64,000 nucleotides of DNA from Bacilli bacterium (lineage in GTDB: Bacteria > Bacillota_I > Bacilli_A > RF39 > UBA660): positions 62,001 to 126,000 of the forward strand of contig JAFQSD010000001.1 of the NCBI GenBank assembly GCA_017409785.1, given 5' to 3'. Made by a program: the position numbers and the translations under genes. The notes under the pieces are model-generated. The model had not been told where the DNA came from and made no database searches. It worked only from the letters and a program-made list of their open reading frames with translations. Shown here piece after piece: positions 1 to 8,756 of the stretch (the first letter of the stretch is position 1; every line of letters starts with the position of its first letter).

Positions 1-882
1 GGTTGGGAAACAGAAAATATTATTAGACATTATTTATCTAAACTATATGGTTATAGACCAGACCTAGGAATAAAAGATGAACTAACAAGTTGGGTAACTA
101 CAGAACTGCCAAGAATCTTACAAGAACCAAAAACAGAAGCTGAAGTTTACCTATGTCAGAGATATATTGAATGCTTAGCTGAAAAAGAAGCAGAAGTAAT
201 AAGACAACAAGAAGCCCAAGAAGCTCAAGAAAGACGTATCCAACAATATCTTGATAGATTACAAAATCGTCAAGGTATCTACGATAAACTAAAAAGAGCA
301 GGACATACACATAGTATGTTACTAGATATATTATGGAATCCAACAACACAAGAAGAATTAGATTTTTGTATTTCATACTTTGGTTTCCAAGATGATATAA
401 AATTTATTTCTGAAGCAGCAAAAGAAGGAAAAGTGACTAAACCAAATATAGGTGTAACTAGTGATGTTATGTTCTTTGGTGATTACTATTTTGAACAAGC
501 TACTAACCAAGCAAAAATATTATATGATTTAACTGTCCTAGAACAAACAGATCATGAAGCATTAATGAAGTTACTTCAAGAAAAAGGTGAATATCCATCA
601 CTTCCAACAGAAGAATATGAATATTTTAAAGAATATCTTGATGCTCAAATTATTAAAGGTATAAGTAGAGAAGAAATTGCAAAAGGATTATCAAGTAAAC
701 CATTAGGTAGATTTAATACTTTTGCTCAAGATCTTCACCAAAGATATTTAACAGGAATGTCTTATGAAGATGCAACACCTACAACACTAACTCCGCCATC
801 TTCAAAAAGAACAAAAGAAGATGAAGTTCGTGAATATGCAGAACAACAAGGTTATCAATACATAAAAACATTAATGGAATAA
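1..882 (+). CDS. unknown protein, 5' end cut off
   Basis: The frame is open from base 1 to the TAA at 880-882, giving at least 293 residues; the true start lies outside the window. The Met at 316 is internal, because the sequence upstream in the same frame is coding in character (Glu/Gln/Ala-rich helix at about residues 50-85). The protein is soluble, charged and probably helical, with no signal peptide or motif that I recognise in the visible part. It ends five bases before the rpsO promoter and has no visible terminator of its own, so its transcription may run into rpsO. Function unknown. Confidence 0.75.
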   Translation, partial: GWETENIIRHYLSKLYGYRPDLGIKDELTSWVTTELPRILQEPKTEAEVYLCQRYIECLAEKEAEVIRQQEAQEAQERRIQQYLDRLQNRQGIYDKLKRAGHTHSMLLDILWNPTTQEELDFCISYFGFQDDIKFISEAAKEGKVTKPNIGVTSDVMFFGDYYFEQATNQAKILYDLTVLEQTDHEALMKLLQEKGEYPSLPTEEYEYFKEYLDAQIIKGISREEIAKGLSSKPLGRFNTFAQDLHQRYLTGMSYEDATPTTLTPPSSKRTKEDEVREYAEQQGYQYIKTLME

Positions 883-886
883 ATGC

Positions 887-915
887 TTGCATAATAAAAA
901 AAAATAGGTTATAAT
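887..915 (+). promoter_or_regulatory. rpsO promoter
   Basis: TTGCAT (887-892) and TATAAT (910-915) are 17 bp apart, a near-consensus housekeeping promoter placed directly after the preceding stop codon. Expected transcription start is near 922. Confidence 0.8.
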
Positions 916-921
916 ACAATT

Positions 922-986
922 GCTTACCGGTACTCGGTTTGAAGAATTTCCGACTTCTTACTAAGTAGTGGTGAATTATAAAGAAA
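922..986 (+). promoter_or_regulatory. rpsO leader, possible S15 autoregulatory RNA
   Basis: The leader between the promoter and the ribosome-binding site carries short GC-richer stems (ACCG/CGGT near 926-940 and GAAG/CTTC near 942-958), unusual for this AT-rich DNA. rpsO leaders in Firmicutes often bind S15 and repress translation. I can see the structure potential but have not matched a defined S15-binding motif. Confidence 0.4.
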
Positions 987-999
987 GGAAGTGTTAATA

Positions 1000-1269
1000 A
1001 TGGCTTTAACAAAAGAAGAAAAAGCACTAATTATTAAAGAATTCGCTAAGAATGAAAAGGACACAGGTTCAGCAGAAGTACAAATCGCTATTCTTACAAA
1101 AGAAATCAATGATTTAACTGCTCACTTAAAAGTTCATACTCATGATTATCATTCTAACAGAGGTCTTTTAAAGAAAGTTGGACAACGTAGAAATATGTTA
1201 CAATACTTAGCTAAGAAAGATATCCAAAGTTATCGCGAAGTTATTTCAAAATTAGGATTAAGAAAATAA
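1000..1269 (+). CDS. rpsO: 30S ribosomal protein S15
   Basis: S15 binds 16S rRNA helix 22 early in small-subunit assembly. The 89-residue product has the typical S15 length and the family's characteristic segments ([10 protein letters not shown], HxxDxHSNRGLL, [10 protein letters not shown]). An in-frame GTG nine bases upstream is rejected because the Shine-Dalgarno AAAGGAAG (984-991) sits 8 nt before the ATG at 1000 and overlaps that GTG. It is transcribed from its own strong promoter and followed by a strong terminator; pnp lies downstream after one small gene, the usual rpsO-pnp neighbourhood. Confidence 0.97.
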   Translation: MALTKEEKALIIKEFAKNEKDTGSAEVQIAILTKEINDLTAHLKVHTHDYHSNRGLLKKVGQRRNMLQYLAKKDIQSYREVISKLGLRK

Positions 1270-1275
1270 TAAAAG

Positions 1276-1306
1276 TAGACACGTATTTTTTGTGTCTATT
1301 TTTTTT
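1276..1306 (+). terminator. rpsO terminator
   Basis: TAGACAC (1276-1282) pairs with GTGTCTA (1292-1298) and is followed by eight T. It lies before the start I chose for the next gene. Confidence 0.9.
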
Positions 1307-1324
1307 GTTACAGGGGAGAATTAC

Positions 1325-1654
1325 ATGAGAGTAAAAAACTTAATATTCGGTGACATTGCTAAAATAGAATACGATAGAATTCCAGGAGAAGATTATTATC
1401 CTTCAGCCTTTGATACTGAAGGTAATATTCCAATGCATGTTGGAGAAAGCCTATTTTATAAAATTGGTAATCATGCAATCGATTTGATTGGATTAGGATG
1501 TTATAAAATAGTTAAACATTGTGAGACATATCCAGATAAATTAAGAGGAAAAAAAGTAGTAATGTTTGAGAAGCCATTTAGTGAACTTTCAATTAGAGAA
1601 AGTATTTCAAGACATGATGCGATACTAGTATATCGTAATCGTAAAAAGAATTAA
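1325..1654 (+). CDS. small conserved-looking protein between rpsO and pnp
   Basis: 109 residues, start ATG at 1325 preceded by GGGGAG (1313-1318) at 6 nt. A longer in-frame start at 1292 would lie inside the rpsO terminator and is rejected. The product is a soluble alpha/beta-looking protein without signal peptide; I recognise no family motif. It lies 34 bp upstream of pnp with no terminator between, so the two are probably cotranscribed. Function unknown. Confidence 0.75.
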   Translation: MRVKNLIFGDIAKIEYDRIPGEDYYPSAFDTEGNIPMHVGESLFYKIGNHAIDLIGLGCYKIVKHCETYPDKLRGKKVVMFEKPFSELSIRESISRHDAILVYRNRKKN

Positions 1655-1688
1655 GTAGACAAATTAATATATAGAATGGAGAAGTAAA

Positions 1689-3899
1689 ATGAAAAAAGTA
1701 TTTGAATTAGATTTTCATGGAAGAAAACTTGTTGTTGAACATGGAGAACTAGCAAAACAAGCTGATGGTTCAGTATTAGTAAGATATAATGACACAGTAA
1801 TTTTAACTGCAGCAGTAGTTTCAAAATCTGTTAACTTATTATCTGACTTTTTCCCGCTAACAGTAAATTATCAAGAAAAACTTTACTCAGTAGGAAAAAT
1901 CCCAGGAGGATTTATTAAAAGAGAAGGACGTCCAACAGAAGCAGCTACTTTAGCAGCTCGTATGATTGACCGTCCAATGAGACCATTATTCCCTGAAGGA
2001 TTCAAAAATGAAGTACAAATCATTTCAACAGTTTTATCAGTTGAACAAGAATGTTCACCAGAATTAACTGCAATGTTTGCTTCATCTCTAGCAGTATCAA
2101 TTTCAAAGATTCCATTTAATGGACCAATTGCTGGAGTAAAAGTTGGTAGAGTTGATGGAGAATTAATTATTAACCCAACTCCAGAGCAATTAGAAAGATC
2201 TGAATTAGAATTAACAGTAGCTGGTACAAAAGAAGCAATTAACATGGTTGAATCAAGTGCTAAACAAGTACCTGAAGATGTAATGTTAGAAGCATTAATG
2301 TTCGGACACAAAGCTATTAAAGAATTAATTGCATTCCAAGAAGAAATCATCAATGAAATTGGTGAAGAAAAAATGGAATATGAAACACTAGTTCCAGAAC
2401 AAGAACTAATCGACAGAATTAAAGAATTAGCTACAGACAAAATGGATAAAGCTTTACGTATTAAAGATAAACTTGAAAAATATGCAGCAATTGATGCAGT
2501 AAGAGAAGAAATCGTAGAACTTTATACAAAAGAAAATGAAGATACTTTAAAAGAACAAGAATTAAAAGAATTACTAGTAAAAGTTAACATGGTAGTTTCT
2601 GATGTTGAATATGAATTATTCAGAAGTATCGTAGTTAAAGAAAAACAAAGAGCAGATGGAAGAGCAATGGATGAAATTAGACCATTATCAACAGATATTG
2701 ATTTACTTCCAAGAACTCATGGTTCAGCATTATTTACTCGTGGAGAAACTCAAGCTCTATCAGTAACTACATTAGGTGCTTTAAATGAACATCAAATTAT
2801 CGATGGCCTATCAGTAGAAGATCAAAAGAGATTTATGTTACATTATAACTTCCCACAATTCTCAGTAGGAGAAACAGGAAGATATGGAGCACCAGGTCGT
2901 CGTGAAATTGGACACGGGGCTTTAGGAGAAAAAGCTTTAGCTCAAGTTATTCCATCAGAAGAAGAATTCCCATATACAATTCGTGTTGTATCAGAAATTC
3001 TAGAATCTAATGGTTCATCATCTCAAGCATCAATTTGTGCCGGATGTATGTCATTAATGGCTGCAGGAGTTCCAATCAAAGCTCCAGTTGCAGGTATCGC
3101 AATGGGATTAATTACTCATGGTGATGACTACATTATCTTAACTGATATCCAAGGTATGGAAGATCACTTAGGAGATATGGACTTCAAAGTAGCAGGTACA
3201 AAAGATGGTATCACTGCATTACAAATGGATATCAAAATTTCAGGAATTACTGAAGATATCTTAAGAGAAGCTTTAGCTCAAGCTAAAAAAGCTAGAATGG
3301 AAATCTTAGATACAATTACTACTCAAATCGCTGAACCTCGTCCAGAAGTTTCTAAGTATGCTCCAAAGATGGTAACATTCATGATTAACCCAGCTAAGAT
3401 TAAAGATGTAATCGGACGTGGTGGAGAAATGATTACTAAGATTATTTGTGAAGCATCTAACGTTACAGAAGTTACAAATGTAAATGCTGTTAAAGTTGAC
3501 TTAGAAGATGACGGAAGAGTAATCATTTATCATTCAGATAAAGATGTAATCGACAGAACACGTGCTATGATTGAAGAAATCGTACGTGAAGTAGAAGTAG
3601 GAAAAATCTATGATGCAAAAGTTGTAAAAGTAGAAGATTTCGGATGCTTCGTACAATTATGGCCAGGATGTGAAGGATTAGTACACGTATCACAACTAGC
3701 TCATGAAAGAGTAGAACGCGTAGAAGACGTAGTTAAACTAGGAGACGAAATTATCGTTAAAGCACTTGGTACAGATAAAAAAGGAAGACAAAACTTCTCA
3801 AGAAAAGATGCACTTCAAAAACCAAAGAAAAAAGAAAAAGAAGTAAAATCTGAAGATACAGAAGTAGTAGAAGAAACTACAGAAGTTGTAGAAGACTAA
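1689..3899 (+). CDS. pnp: polynucleotide phosphorylase
   Basis: Phosphorolytic 3'-5' exoribonuclease of RNA turnover, cytoplasmic homotrimer. The 736 residues show the full domain order: RNase PH-like 1 (about 10-140), all-alpha linker, RNase PH-like 2 (about 310-540) with the FTRGETQ motif near 349 and the catalytic [13 protein letters not shown] segment near 495, KH domain with GRGG near 576, S1 domain from about 638, and an acidic tail of Lys/Glu/Val/Thr. The Shine-Dalgarno GGAGAAG precedes the ATG. Length and motifs are standard. It ends in a strong terminator. Confidence 0.98.
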   Translation: MKKVFELDFHGRKLVVEHGELAKQADGSVLVRYNDTVILTAAVVSKSVNLLSDFFPLTVNYQEKLYSVGKIPGGFIKREGRPTEAATLAARMIDRPMRPLFPEGFKNEVQIISTVLSVEQECSPELTAMFASSLAVSISKIPFNGPIAGVKVGRVDGELIINPTPEQLERSELELTVAGTKEAINMVESSAKQVPEDVMLEALMFGHKAIKELIAFQEEIINEIGEEKMEYETLVPEQELIDRIKELATDKMDKALRIKDKLEKYAAIDAVREEIVELYTKENEDTLKEQELKELLVKVNMVVSDVEYELFRSIVVKEKQRADGRAMDEIRPLSTDIDLLPRTHGSALFTRGETQALSVTTLGALNEHQIIDGLSVEDQKRFMLHYNFPQFSVGETGRYGAPGRREIGHGALGEKALAQVIPSEEEFPYTIRVVSEILESNGSSSQASICAGCMSLMAAGVPIKAPVAGIAMGLITHGDDYIILTDIQGMEDHLGDMDFKVAGTKDGITALQMDIKISGITEDILREALAQAKKARMEILDTITTQIAEPRPEVSKYAPKMVTFMINPAKIKDVIGRGGEMITKIICEASNVTEVTNVNAVKVDLEDDGRVIIYHSDKDVIDRTRAMIEEIVREVEVGKIYDAKVVKVEDFGCFVQLWPGCEGLVHVSQLAHERVERVEDVVKLGDEIIVKALGTDKKGRQNFSRKDALQKPKKKEKEVKSEDTEVVEETTEVVED

Positions 3900-3910
3900 A
3901 AAAGTAGACC

Positions 3911-3940
3911 AAAAGAAAGCAAATAATGCTTTCTTTTTTT
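3911..3940 (+). terminator. pnp terminator
   Basis: GAAAGCA (3915-3921) pairs with TGCTTTC (3927-3933), extended by A4/T4, and followed by a T run. Confidence 0.92.
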
Positions 3941-3952
3941 GTTGTGGATAAC

Positions 3953-3983
3953 TTGACAAAAATACGTGGGGGGGGGGTACAAT
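3953..3983 (+). promoter_or_regulatory. promoter with a 10-G tract in the spacer
   Basis: A perfect TTGACA (3953-3958) and TACAAT (3978-3983) are 19 bp apart. The last ten spacer bases (3968-3977) are all G, abutting the -10 box. In this AT-rich DNA such a tract is exceptional. Homopolymer tracts between -35 and -10 change promoter spacing by slipped-strand mispairing; here loss of two G would give the optimal 17 bp. The switching itself is inferred. Confidence 0.75.
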
Positions 3984-4008
3984 TTTATTAGAATAGGAGA
4001 TGAAGAAA

Positions 4009-4764
4009 ATGAAAAACACACGACAAACAAAACTATTGGTAATAATTGCCTTAGTACTAGCAATAACAGGAATGACTCTAGGTTTTGCAGCATTTTCATC
4101 AACACTAAGTATTTCATCAAGTGCAAGTGTAACTCCTAATAGTAATGATTTTAAAATAAAAATATATGGATACTCAGAAACAACAGCTGATAATATATAC
4201 AATATAAATGCATATACAAGTGAAACTACAGGATATGGATTTGATAATAATACAGTAAATCTTCTTGATGCAGTAGCTTCCATTAACAATACTACATTAT
4301 CAATTACTGGTATAAATACGAAAATGACTCAGCCAACAGATGACCATTTATTTTTCTTTAGAATAGCAAACGAAGGTCAATATGATGCATATTTCGATTT
4401 ATCTCAGCTAACTGAAAATAAGCCACTATCATGTATAGCAGAGCAGGAAACAACTGAATCATTAGTGAATTCTGCATGTGATTCAATTACTCAAACTATT
4501 ATAATGTTTAATGAAGAAACACTTGAAGTAATGACGAAGTATAATAATGGAATAATTTCAGACGAAGAATATGGTGAGTATATGTCAACACATGTTTATA
4601 CATATGGTCAGACAGGGAAAATCAAATTAGAAAAAAACAAAAGTATAGTTTTGTGTTTTGATATATATTATGATTCTAGTGGAAAAAGAGCAGACGGTCC
4701 ATTCTCAGTAACTTTTGAAGACATTAAACTAGAATTCACAACAACACCACCTAATCAAGAATAA
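4009..4764 (+). CDS. membrane-anchored surface protein, SipW-substrate-like N-terminus
   Basis: 251 residues. The N-terminus has Lys/Arg, a hydrophobic segment (about residues 8-26) ending in GFAAFSS, then a Ser/Thr-rich extracellular part, as in SipW-processed TasA/camelysin-type proteins. Later segments look like beta strands; four Cys are present. The start at 4009 is preferred over the ATG at 4000, because AGGAG (3995-3999) directly abuts 4000 but is 9 nt from 4009. Transcribed alone between the G-tract promoter and a terminator, so expression is likely variable. Related N-termini occur in the 41.8-61.9 kb island. Exact role unknown. Confidence 0.75.
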   Translation: MKNTRQTKLLVIIALVLAITGMTLGFAAFSSTLSISSSASVTPNSNDFKIKIYGYSETTADNIYNINAYTSETTGYGFDNNTVNLLDAVASINNTTLSITGINTKMTQPTDDHLFFFRIANEGQYDAYFDLSQLTENKPLSCIAEQETTESLVNSACDSITQTIIMFNEETLEVMTKYNNGIISDEEYGEYMSTHVYTYGQTGKIKLEKNKSIVLCFDIYYDSSGKRADGPFSVTFEDIKLEFTTTPPNQE

Positions 4765-4771
4765 AAATAAT

Positions 4772-4798
4772 AAAAGATTCAATTTTGAATCTTTTTTT
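4772..4798 (+). terminator. terminator after the 4009 gene
   Basis: GATTCA (4776-4781) pairs with TGAATC (4786-4791), extended by A4/T4, then a T run to 4798. Confidence 0.88.
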
Positions 4799-4822
4799 CA
4801 TATACTTTTTTAGGTGATAATA

Positions 4823-5674
4823 TTGTTAAATAAAATTACTAGAATAACTTTTATACTTTTGTTATCAATATTTAGTTTTTATTACACGAATAAATCAATA
4901 GAATTAGTTCGTGAACAAGATCCAATTATGAAAAAAATAAGAAATACAGATAATAAATATAATGTTCAACCAGTAAATGCAGAAATAAAAGATAACACAA
5001 TTATTCCAGGATTAACTGGAAAAGAAATTGATTATACAAAAACATATACAAAAATGAAACAGTATGGAACTTATAATGAAGTACTAACAACTCTAAAAGA
5101 AGTAACTCCAACTATTTCAATTGATGACTATTACGATAAATATATTATTAGTGGTAATCCTCAAAAAAGAAGTGTTGCTTTAGTTTTTAAAGTAGAAAAA
5201 ACATCCCCCCTAGAAATAATAAATATTCTAAACAACAATAATGCTAAAGCAACCTTCTTTGTTGATGGTTATTATTTAGAAAATAATTCAAAAGAAATAT
5301 CTAATATAGTAAGTCATGAATTAGAAATCTTAAATTATAATGGTGATTATGATGAAATATATTTTTCATCAAGTAAAGATTATTTAGAATCACTAACAAA
5401 TAAAAAATTAAAATATTGCTATAGTGATTATGACAAAGAAGAAGTAATTTTACTCTGTCAAAAATTAAAAATGCATACTATTGTCCCAACTATTCAAATA
5501 AATAATTCTCTATTTAAAGAAATAAAAGAACAGTTAACTAATTCTGCAATAATATCTATTCCAATTTCTAAAAATACAAAAGATGAGTTGGATACAACTT
5601 TAAAATATATTAAAAGTAGAGGTTACAAATTAGAAACATTAGAAGAACTTCTTAATGAAAACCTTGAAAAATAA
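4823..5674 (+). CDS. NodB/polysaccharide-deacetylase-fold protein, catalytic Asp missing
   Basis: 283 residues with one N-terminal membrane segment (about 7-23) and an extracellular part. Residues about 115-150 resemble NodB motif 1 and the following helix: SVALVFKV, then a Leu-rich helix and AKATFFVDG. The C-terminal 'long helix plus RGYKLETLEELL' ending is also typical. The Asp-Asp of the TFDDG motif that binds metal and acts as base is absent (FKVE instead), so it is probably not an active deacetylase. Start: TTG at 4823, 5 nt after AGGTGA (4812-4817); a GTG at 4814 inside that Shine-Dalgarno is rejected. A C6 run lies at 5205-5210. Confidence 0.6.
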   Translation: MLNKITRITFILLLSIFSFYYTNKSIELVREQDPIMKKIRNTDNKYNVQPVNAEIKDNTIIPGLTGKEIDYTKTYTKMKQYGTYNEVLTTLKEVTPTISIDDYYDKYIISGNPQKRSVALVFKVEKTSPLEIINILNNNNAKATFFVDGYYLENNSKEISNIVSHELEILNYNGDYDEIYFSSSKDYLESLTNKKLKYCYSDYDKEEVILLCQKLKMHTIVPTIQINNSLFKEIKEQLTNSAIISIPISKNTKDELDTTLKYIKSRGYKLETLEELLNENLEK

Positions 5675-5683
5675 AGAAATCAT

Positions 5684-5712
5684 TTGTCTAAATTCCTCTT
5701 TTATTGTATACT
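5684..5712 (+). promoter_or_regulatory. smc promoter
   Basis: TTGTCT (5684-5689) and TATACT (5707-5712) are 17 bp apart, upstream of the smc start at 5732. Confidence 0.7.
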
Positions 5713-5731
5713 AATAATTAGGGTGAGTAGT

Positions 5732-8686
5732 ATGTACTTAAAAGAAATAGTAACAAGTGGATTTAAATCATTTGCTGACAAACTAGATATTAAATTAGAC
5801 GGAAAGATTACTTGTATTGTTGGACCAAATGGTTCAGGTAAAAGTAATGTAGTAGATGCAGTACGTTGGGTATTAGGAGAACAATCAGTTAAATCTCTAC
5901 GTGGAGATGGTTCTATGGCTGATGTTATCTTCTCAGGTAGTAAAAGTCGTAACCCTTTAAATGTCGCAAGTGTAGAATTAATATTTGATAACTCAGATCA
6001 TTATTTAAATATCCCATATACAGAAATATCAATTAAAAGAAGAGTATATCGTAGTGGAGAAAATGAATATTATTTAAATAATGAAAAATGTCGTTTAAAA
6101 GATATTAATAATTTACTAATAGATTCTGGTATGGGAAAAGAATCATTTAATATTATTTCTCAAGGTGAAGTAGAAAGAATATTAAGTAATTCAGCAACAG
6201 ATAGACGTGTAATTTTTGAAGAAGCCGCAGGTATTTTAAAATACAAAAAAAGAAAAGAAGAAGCTCTTCGTAAATTGGATAGAACTCATAATAACGTAGA
6301 TCGTGTAAATGATATTATTGGTGAATTAGAAATGCAAGTTGGTCCATTAAAAGACCAAGCTGAAAAAGCAAAAGAATATTTAGAAAATAAAAAAGGTTTA
6401 GATACTTATGAAGTTGCCTTACTTGCGTATGACATTGAAAACTTTAATCAAAAGTTAGAGCAAGAAAAAATACGTAAAGAAAAACTAGATAAAGAAATTC
6501 TAACTATTTCTGCAGAATCTAGTCAACATGATGCAACATATATTGAAGAGTCTAATCGTTTAGAACGCCTTGAACAAGAAAAATCTTCTCTTAATAGAGA
6601 TTTACTTCGTATAACAGAAGAAGTAGAAAAATTAAATGGAGAAAAAAACTTACTTAAAGAACGTAGTAAAACTACTAAAGAAGAAAATGAACTTAAAGAA
6701 GAAATTAGAAGTTCTTTAGAAAAAAAATCTAAACTAGAATCATTAATAAGTAAAGTTCAAGAAGAACTACGTGTTATAATTCTAGATTCTAATAAAAAAG
6801 AAGAAGAACAAAAAGATCTTGATAAGAAAATCTCTACTGCTAAAGCAAAGAAAAATAAGCTTAATAATGACTACTCAAAACATGATCAAGATATTATTTC
6901 TGTAAAACATAAAATTGATAATTTAAAGAATGAAATAGAACAAGGTGGAGATTTACCAGCTAGTGTTAAAAATATTTTAAAATCAACTACACTTACTGGT
7001 ATTCATAATACTATTGGTAATATTCTAACTATTGAAGATAAATATACTAAAGCTTTAAATGTAGCAATCGCTTCTAATAAAAACTTTATTATTGTATCAG
7101 ATGAAGATTCTGCTAAAAAAGCCATTAATTATTTAAAAGATAATCGTTTAGGAAGAGCAACATTCTTCCCATTAACTGTAATTAAAGAAAGATATGTTGA
7201 TTACGATAGTTTAAATATTTTAAAATCAAGTAATGACTTTATTGGTGTATTAAGTGATTTAGTTACATATAATAAAAAATATAAAAATATAATTGAAAAT
7301 CAATTAGGACAAACTATTCTAGCAACAGATATTGATGCAGCAACAAGATTATCTCATTTAATTAAAAATAAATATCGAATAGTAACACTAGATGGCGATG
7401 TAGTAAATGTAGGTGGATCAATGACAGGAGGATCAATCTATCAAGCAAAAAGTCTAATAACTACAAAACAAGAACTTCGCCATACTGAAGAGAAAGAGCA
7501 ACTTCTAAAACAAGAAATTATAGAAATACAAAATGAACTAACAGAACTAAATAAAGAAATTTCTACTCTTGAAGAATTAGCATTTAATATTTCTAAAGAC
7601 AAAGTTGCCTTAAAGGAAAAATATGATACTAAGAATTTAGAACTTCGTTCAATAGAACAAGATTTAGATGCCATTACAAAAGAATGGGAATCTCTAGAAT
7701 CAATTAGTAATAATTCAATTGATGCTAAAGAACAAGAATTAATTAAATTATTCCATGAAAAAACTGGCGAAAAAGAACTTCTTCAAATTAAGTTATCATC
7801 TTTATCTAAAGAGATTGATGAATTAAAGTTAAAACTAGAAGAAGCTCAAGCAGCAGAAAAATTAAAGAATTCTACATTAAGAAATTTAGAAAAAGAATCA
7901 CGTGATTTAGAAATTAGTATGAATCGTTATGATGTTAAACTTGATAATATGTTAAATATCTTAAACGAAGAATATGAACTTACTTTTGAAAGAGCAAAAG
8001 AAGAATATAAACTTGATGTTGAACCTGAAGAAGCAAGAGTAAAAGTAAATAACTATCGTGCTAATATTAAACGTATTGGTATGGTTAATTTAGCAGCTAT
8101 TGAAGAATATGAAAGAGTAAATACAAGATATATTTTCTTAACAAATCAAAGAGAAGATTTACTAAAAGCTGAAGATACATTACTAGAAATTATGAATGAA
8201 ATGGATGAAGTAATGAAAGAAGAATTCTCTAAAACATTTGAACTTATTCGTAAAGAATTCACTGGTGTTTTCAAAGAGTTATTCTCTGGTGGTAATGCTG
8301 ACTTAAAATTAACTGACCCAGATAATTTACTAACAACTGGTATTGAAATAGTAGCATCTCCTCCAGGTAAGAAATTAACCACAATTTCATTATTATCAGG
8401 TGGAGAAAAAACACTTACTGCGATATCATTATTATTCGCAATCTTAAACGTTAGAACAGTTCCATTCTGCTTATTCGATGAAGTAGAAGCTGCTCTAGAT
8501 GAAGCCAACGTAGGTAGATTTGGTGAATATTTAGATCACTATAAAGATAAAACACAATTCTTGATTATTACCCACAAAAAGAAGACAATGGAATATGCTA
8601 ACACTTTATATGGTATTACAATGCAAGAATCAGGTGTATCAAAACTAGTAAGTGTAAAACTAACCGACCACGAAGAATTCCTATAA
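5732..8686 (+). CDS. smc: chromosome condensation ATPase SMC, short-armed
   Basis: DNA-loop-extruding ATPase of chromosome organisation, working with ScpA/ScpB. Visible in 984 residues: N-terminal Walker A (GPNGSGKSNVVDA, about 32-45), coiled coil, hinge (about 404-566, ending GGSMTGGS), second coiled coil, C-terminal signature LLSGGEK (about 887) and Walker B LFDEVEAALD. Bacterial SMC is usually near 1180 residues; here both arms are about 100 residues shorter while heads and hinge are intact. Start: ATG 5732 after AGGGTGAG; an in-frame extension to 5684 overlaps the promoter and is rejected. Confidence 0.95.
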   Translation: MYLKEIVTSGFKSFADKLDIKLDGKITCIVGPNGSGKSNVVDAVRWVLGEQSVKSLRGDGSMADVIFSGSKSRNPLNVASVELIFDNSDHYLNIPYTEISIKRRVYRSGENEYYLNNEKCRLKDINNLLIDSGMGKESFNIISQGEVERILSNSATDRRVIFEEAAGILKYKKRKEEALRKLDRTHNNVDRVNDIIGELEMQVGPLKDQAEKAKEYLENKKGLDTYEVALLAYDIENFNQKLEQEKIRKEKLDKEILTISAESSQHDATYIEESNRLERLEQEKSSLNRDLLRITEEVEKLNGEKNLLKERSKTTKEENELKEEIRSSLEKKSKLESLISKVQEELRVIILDSNKKEEEQKDLDKKISTAKAKKNKLNNDYSKHDQDIISVKHKIDNLKNEIEQGGDLPASVKNILKSTTLTGIHNTIGNILTIEDKYTKALNVAIASNKNFIIVSDEDSAKKAINYLKDNRLGRATFFPLTVIKERYVDYDSLNILKSSNDFIGVLSDLVTYNKKYKNIIENQLGQTILATDIDAATRLSHLIKNKYRIVTLDGDVVNVGGSMTGGSIYQAKSLITTKQELRHTEEKEQLLKQEIIEIQNELTELNKEISTLEELAFNISKDKVALKEKYDTKNLELRSIEQDLDAITKEWESLESISNNSIDAKEQELIKLFHEKTGEKELLQIKLSSLSKEIDELKLKLEEAQAAEKLKNSTLRNLEKESRDLEISMNRYDVKLDNMLNILNEEYELTFERAKEEYKLDVEPEEARVKVNNYRANIKRIGMVNLAAIEEYERVNTRYIFLTNQREDLLKAEDTLLEIMNEMDEVMKEEFSKTFELIRKEFTGVFKELFSGGNADLKLTDPDNLLTTGIEIVASPPGKKLTTISLLSGGEKTLTAISLLFAILNVRTVPFCLFDEVEAALDEANVGRFGEYLDHYKDKTQFLIITHKKKTMEYANTLYGITMQESGVSKLVSVKLTDHEEFL

Positions 8687-8699
8687 TGGAATTCTTTTT
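8673..8699 (+). terminator. smc terminator overlapping the stop codon
   Basis: GAATTCC (8675-8681) pairs with GGAATTC (8688-8694), extended by AA/TT, with T5; the TAA stop lies in the loop. Confidence 0.85.
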
Positions 8700-8701
8700 A
8701 T

Positions 8702-8730
8702 TTGACTTTAATAATCCTAAACTCTATAAT
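8702..8730 (+). promoter_or_regulatory. promoter of the 8757 gene
   Basis: TTGACT (8702-8707) and TATAAT (8725-8730), spacing 17 bp. Confidence 0.8.
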
Positions 8731-8756
8731 AATTATTACCAAAGAGGATGAGACAT

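Noticed and set aside
1883..2440. 185-codon open frame on the minus strand inside pnp
   Set aside because: Ser/Ile-rich shadow of a highly conserved plus-strand gene, with no Shine-Dalgarno or promoter. Similar antisense frames within smc, comEC, the giant gene and the island were rejected for the same reason.
5205..5210. C6 run in the NodB-fold gene as a contingency tract
   Set aside because: Too short to be convincing for slippage; noted only because it lies next to the G10 promoter gene.
5684..5731. Longer SMC reading frame starting at 5684
   Set aside because: The extension overlaps the -35/-10 promoter and has no Shine-Dalgarno; ATG 5732 has a good one and gives the standard SMC N-terminus.
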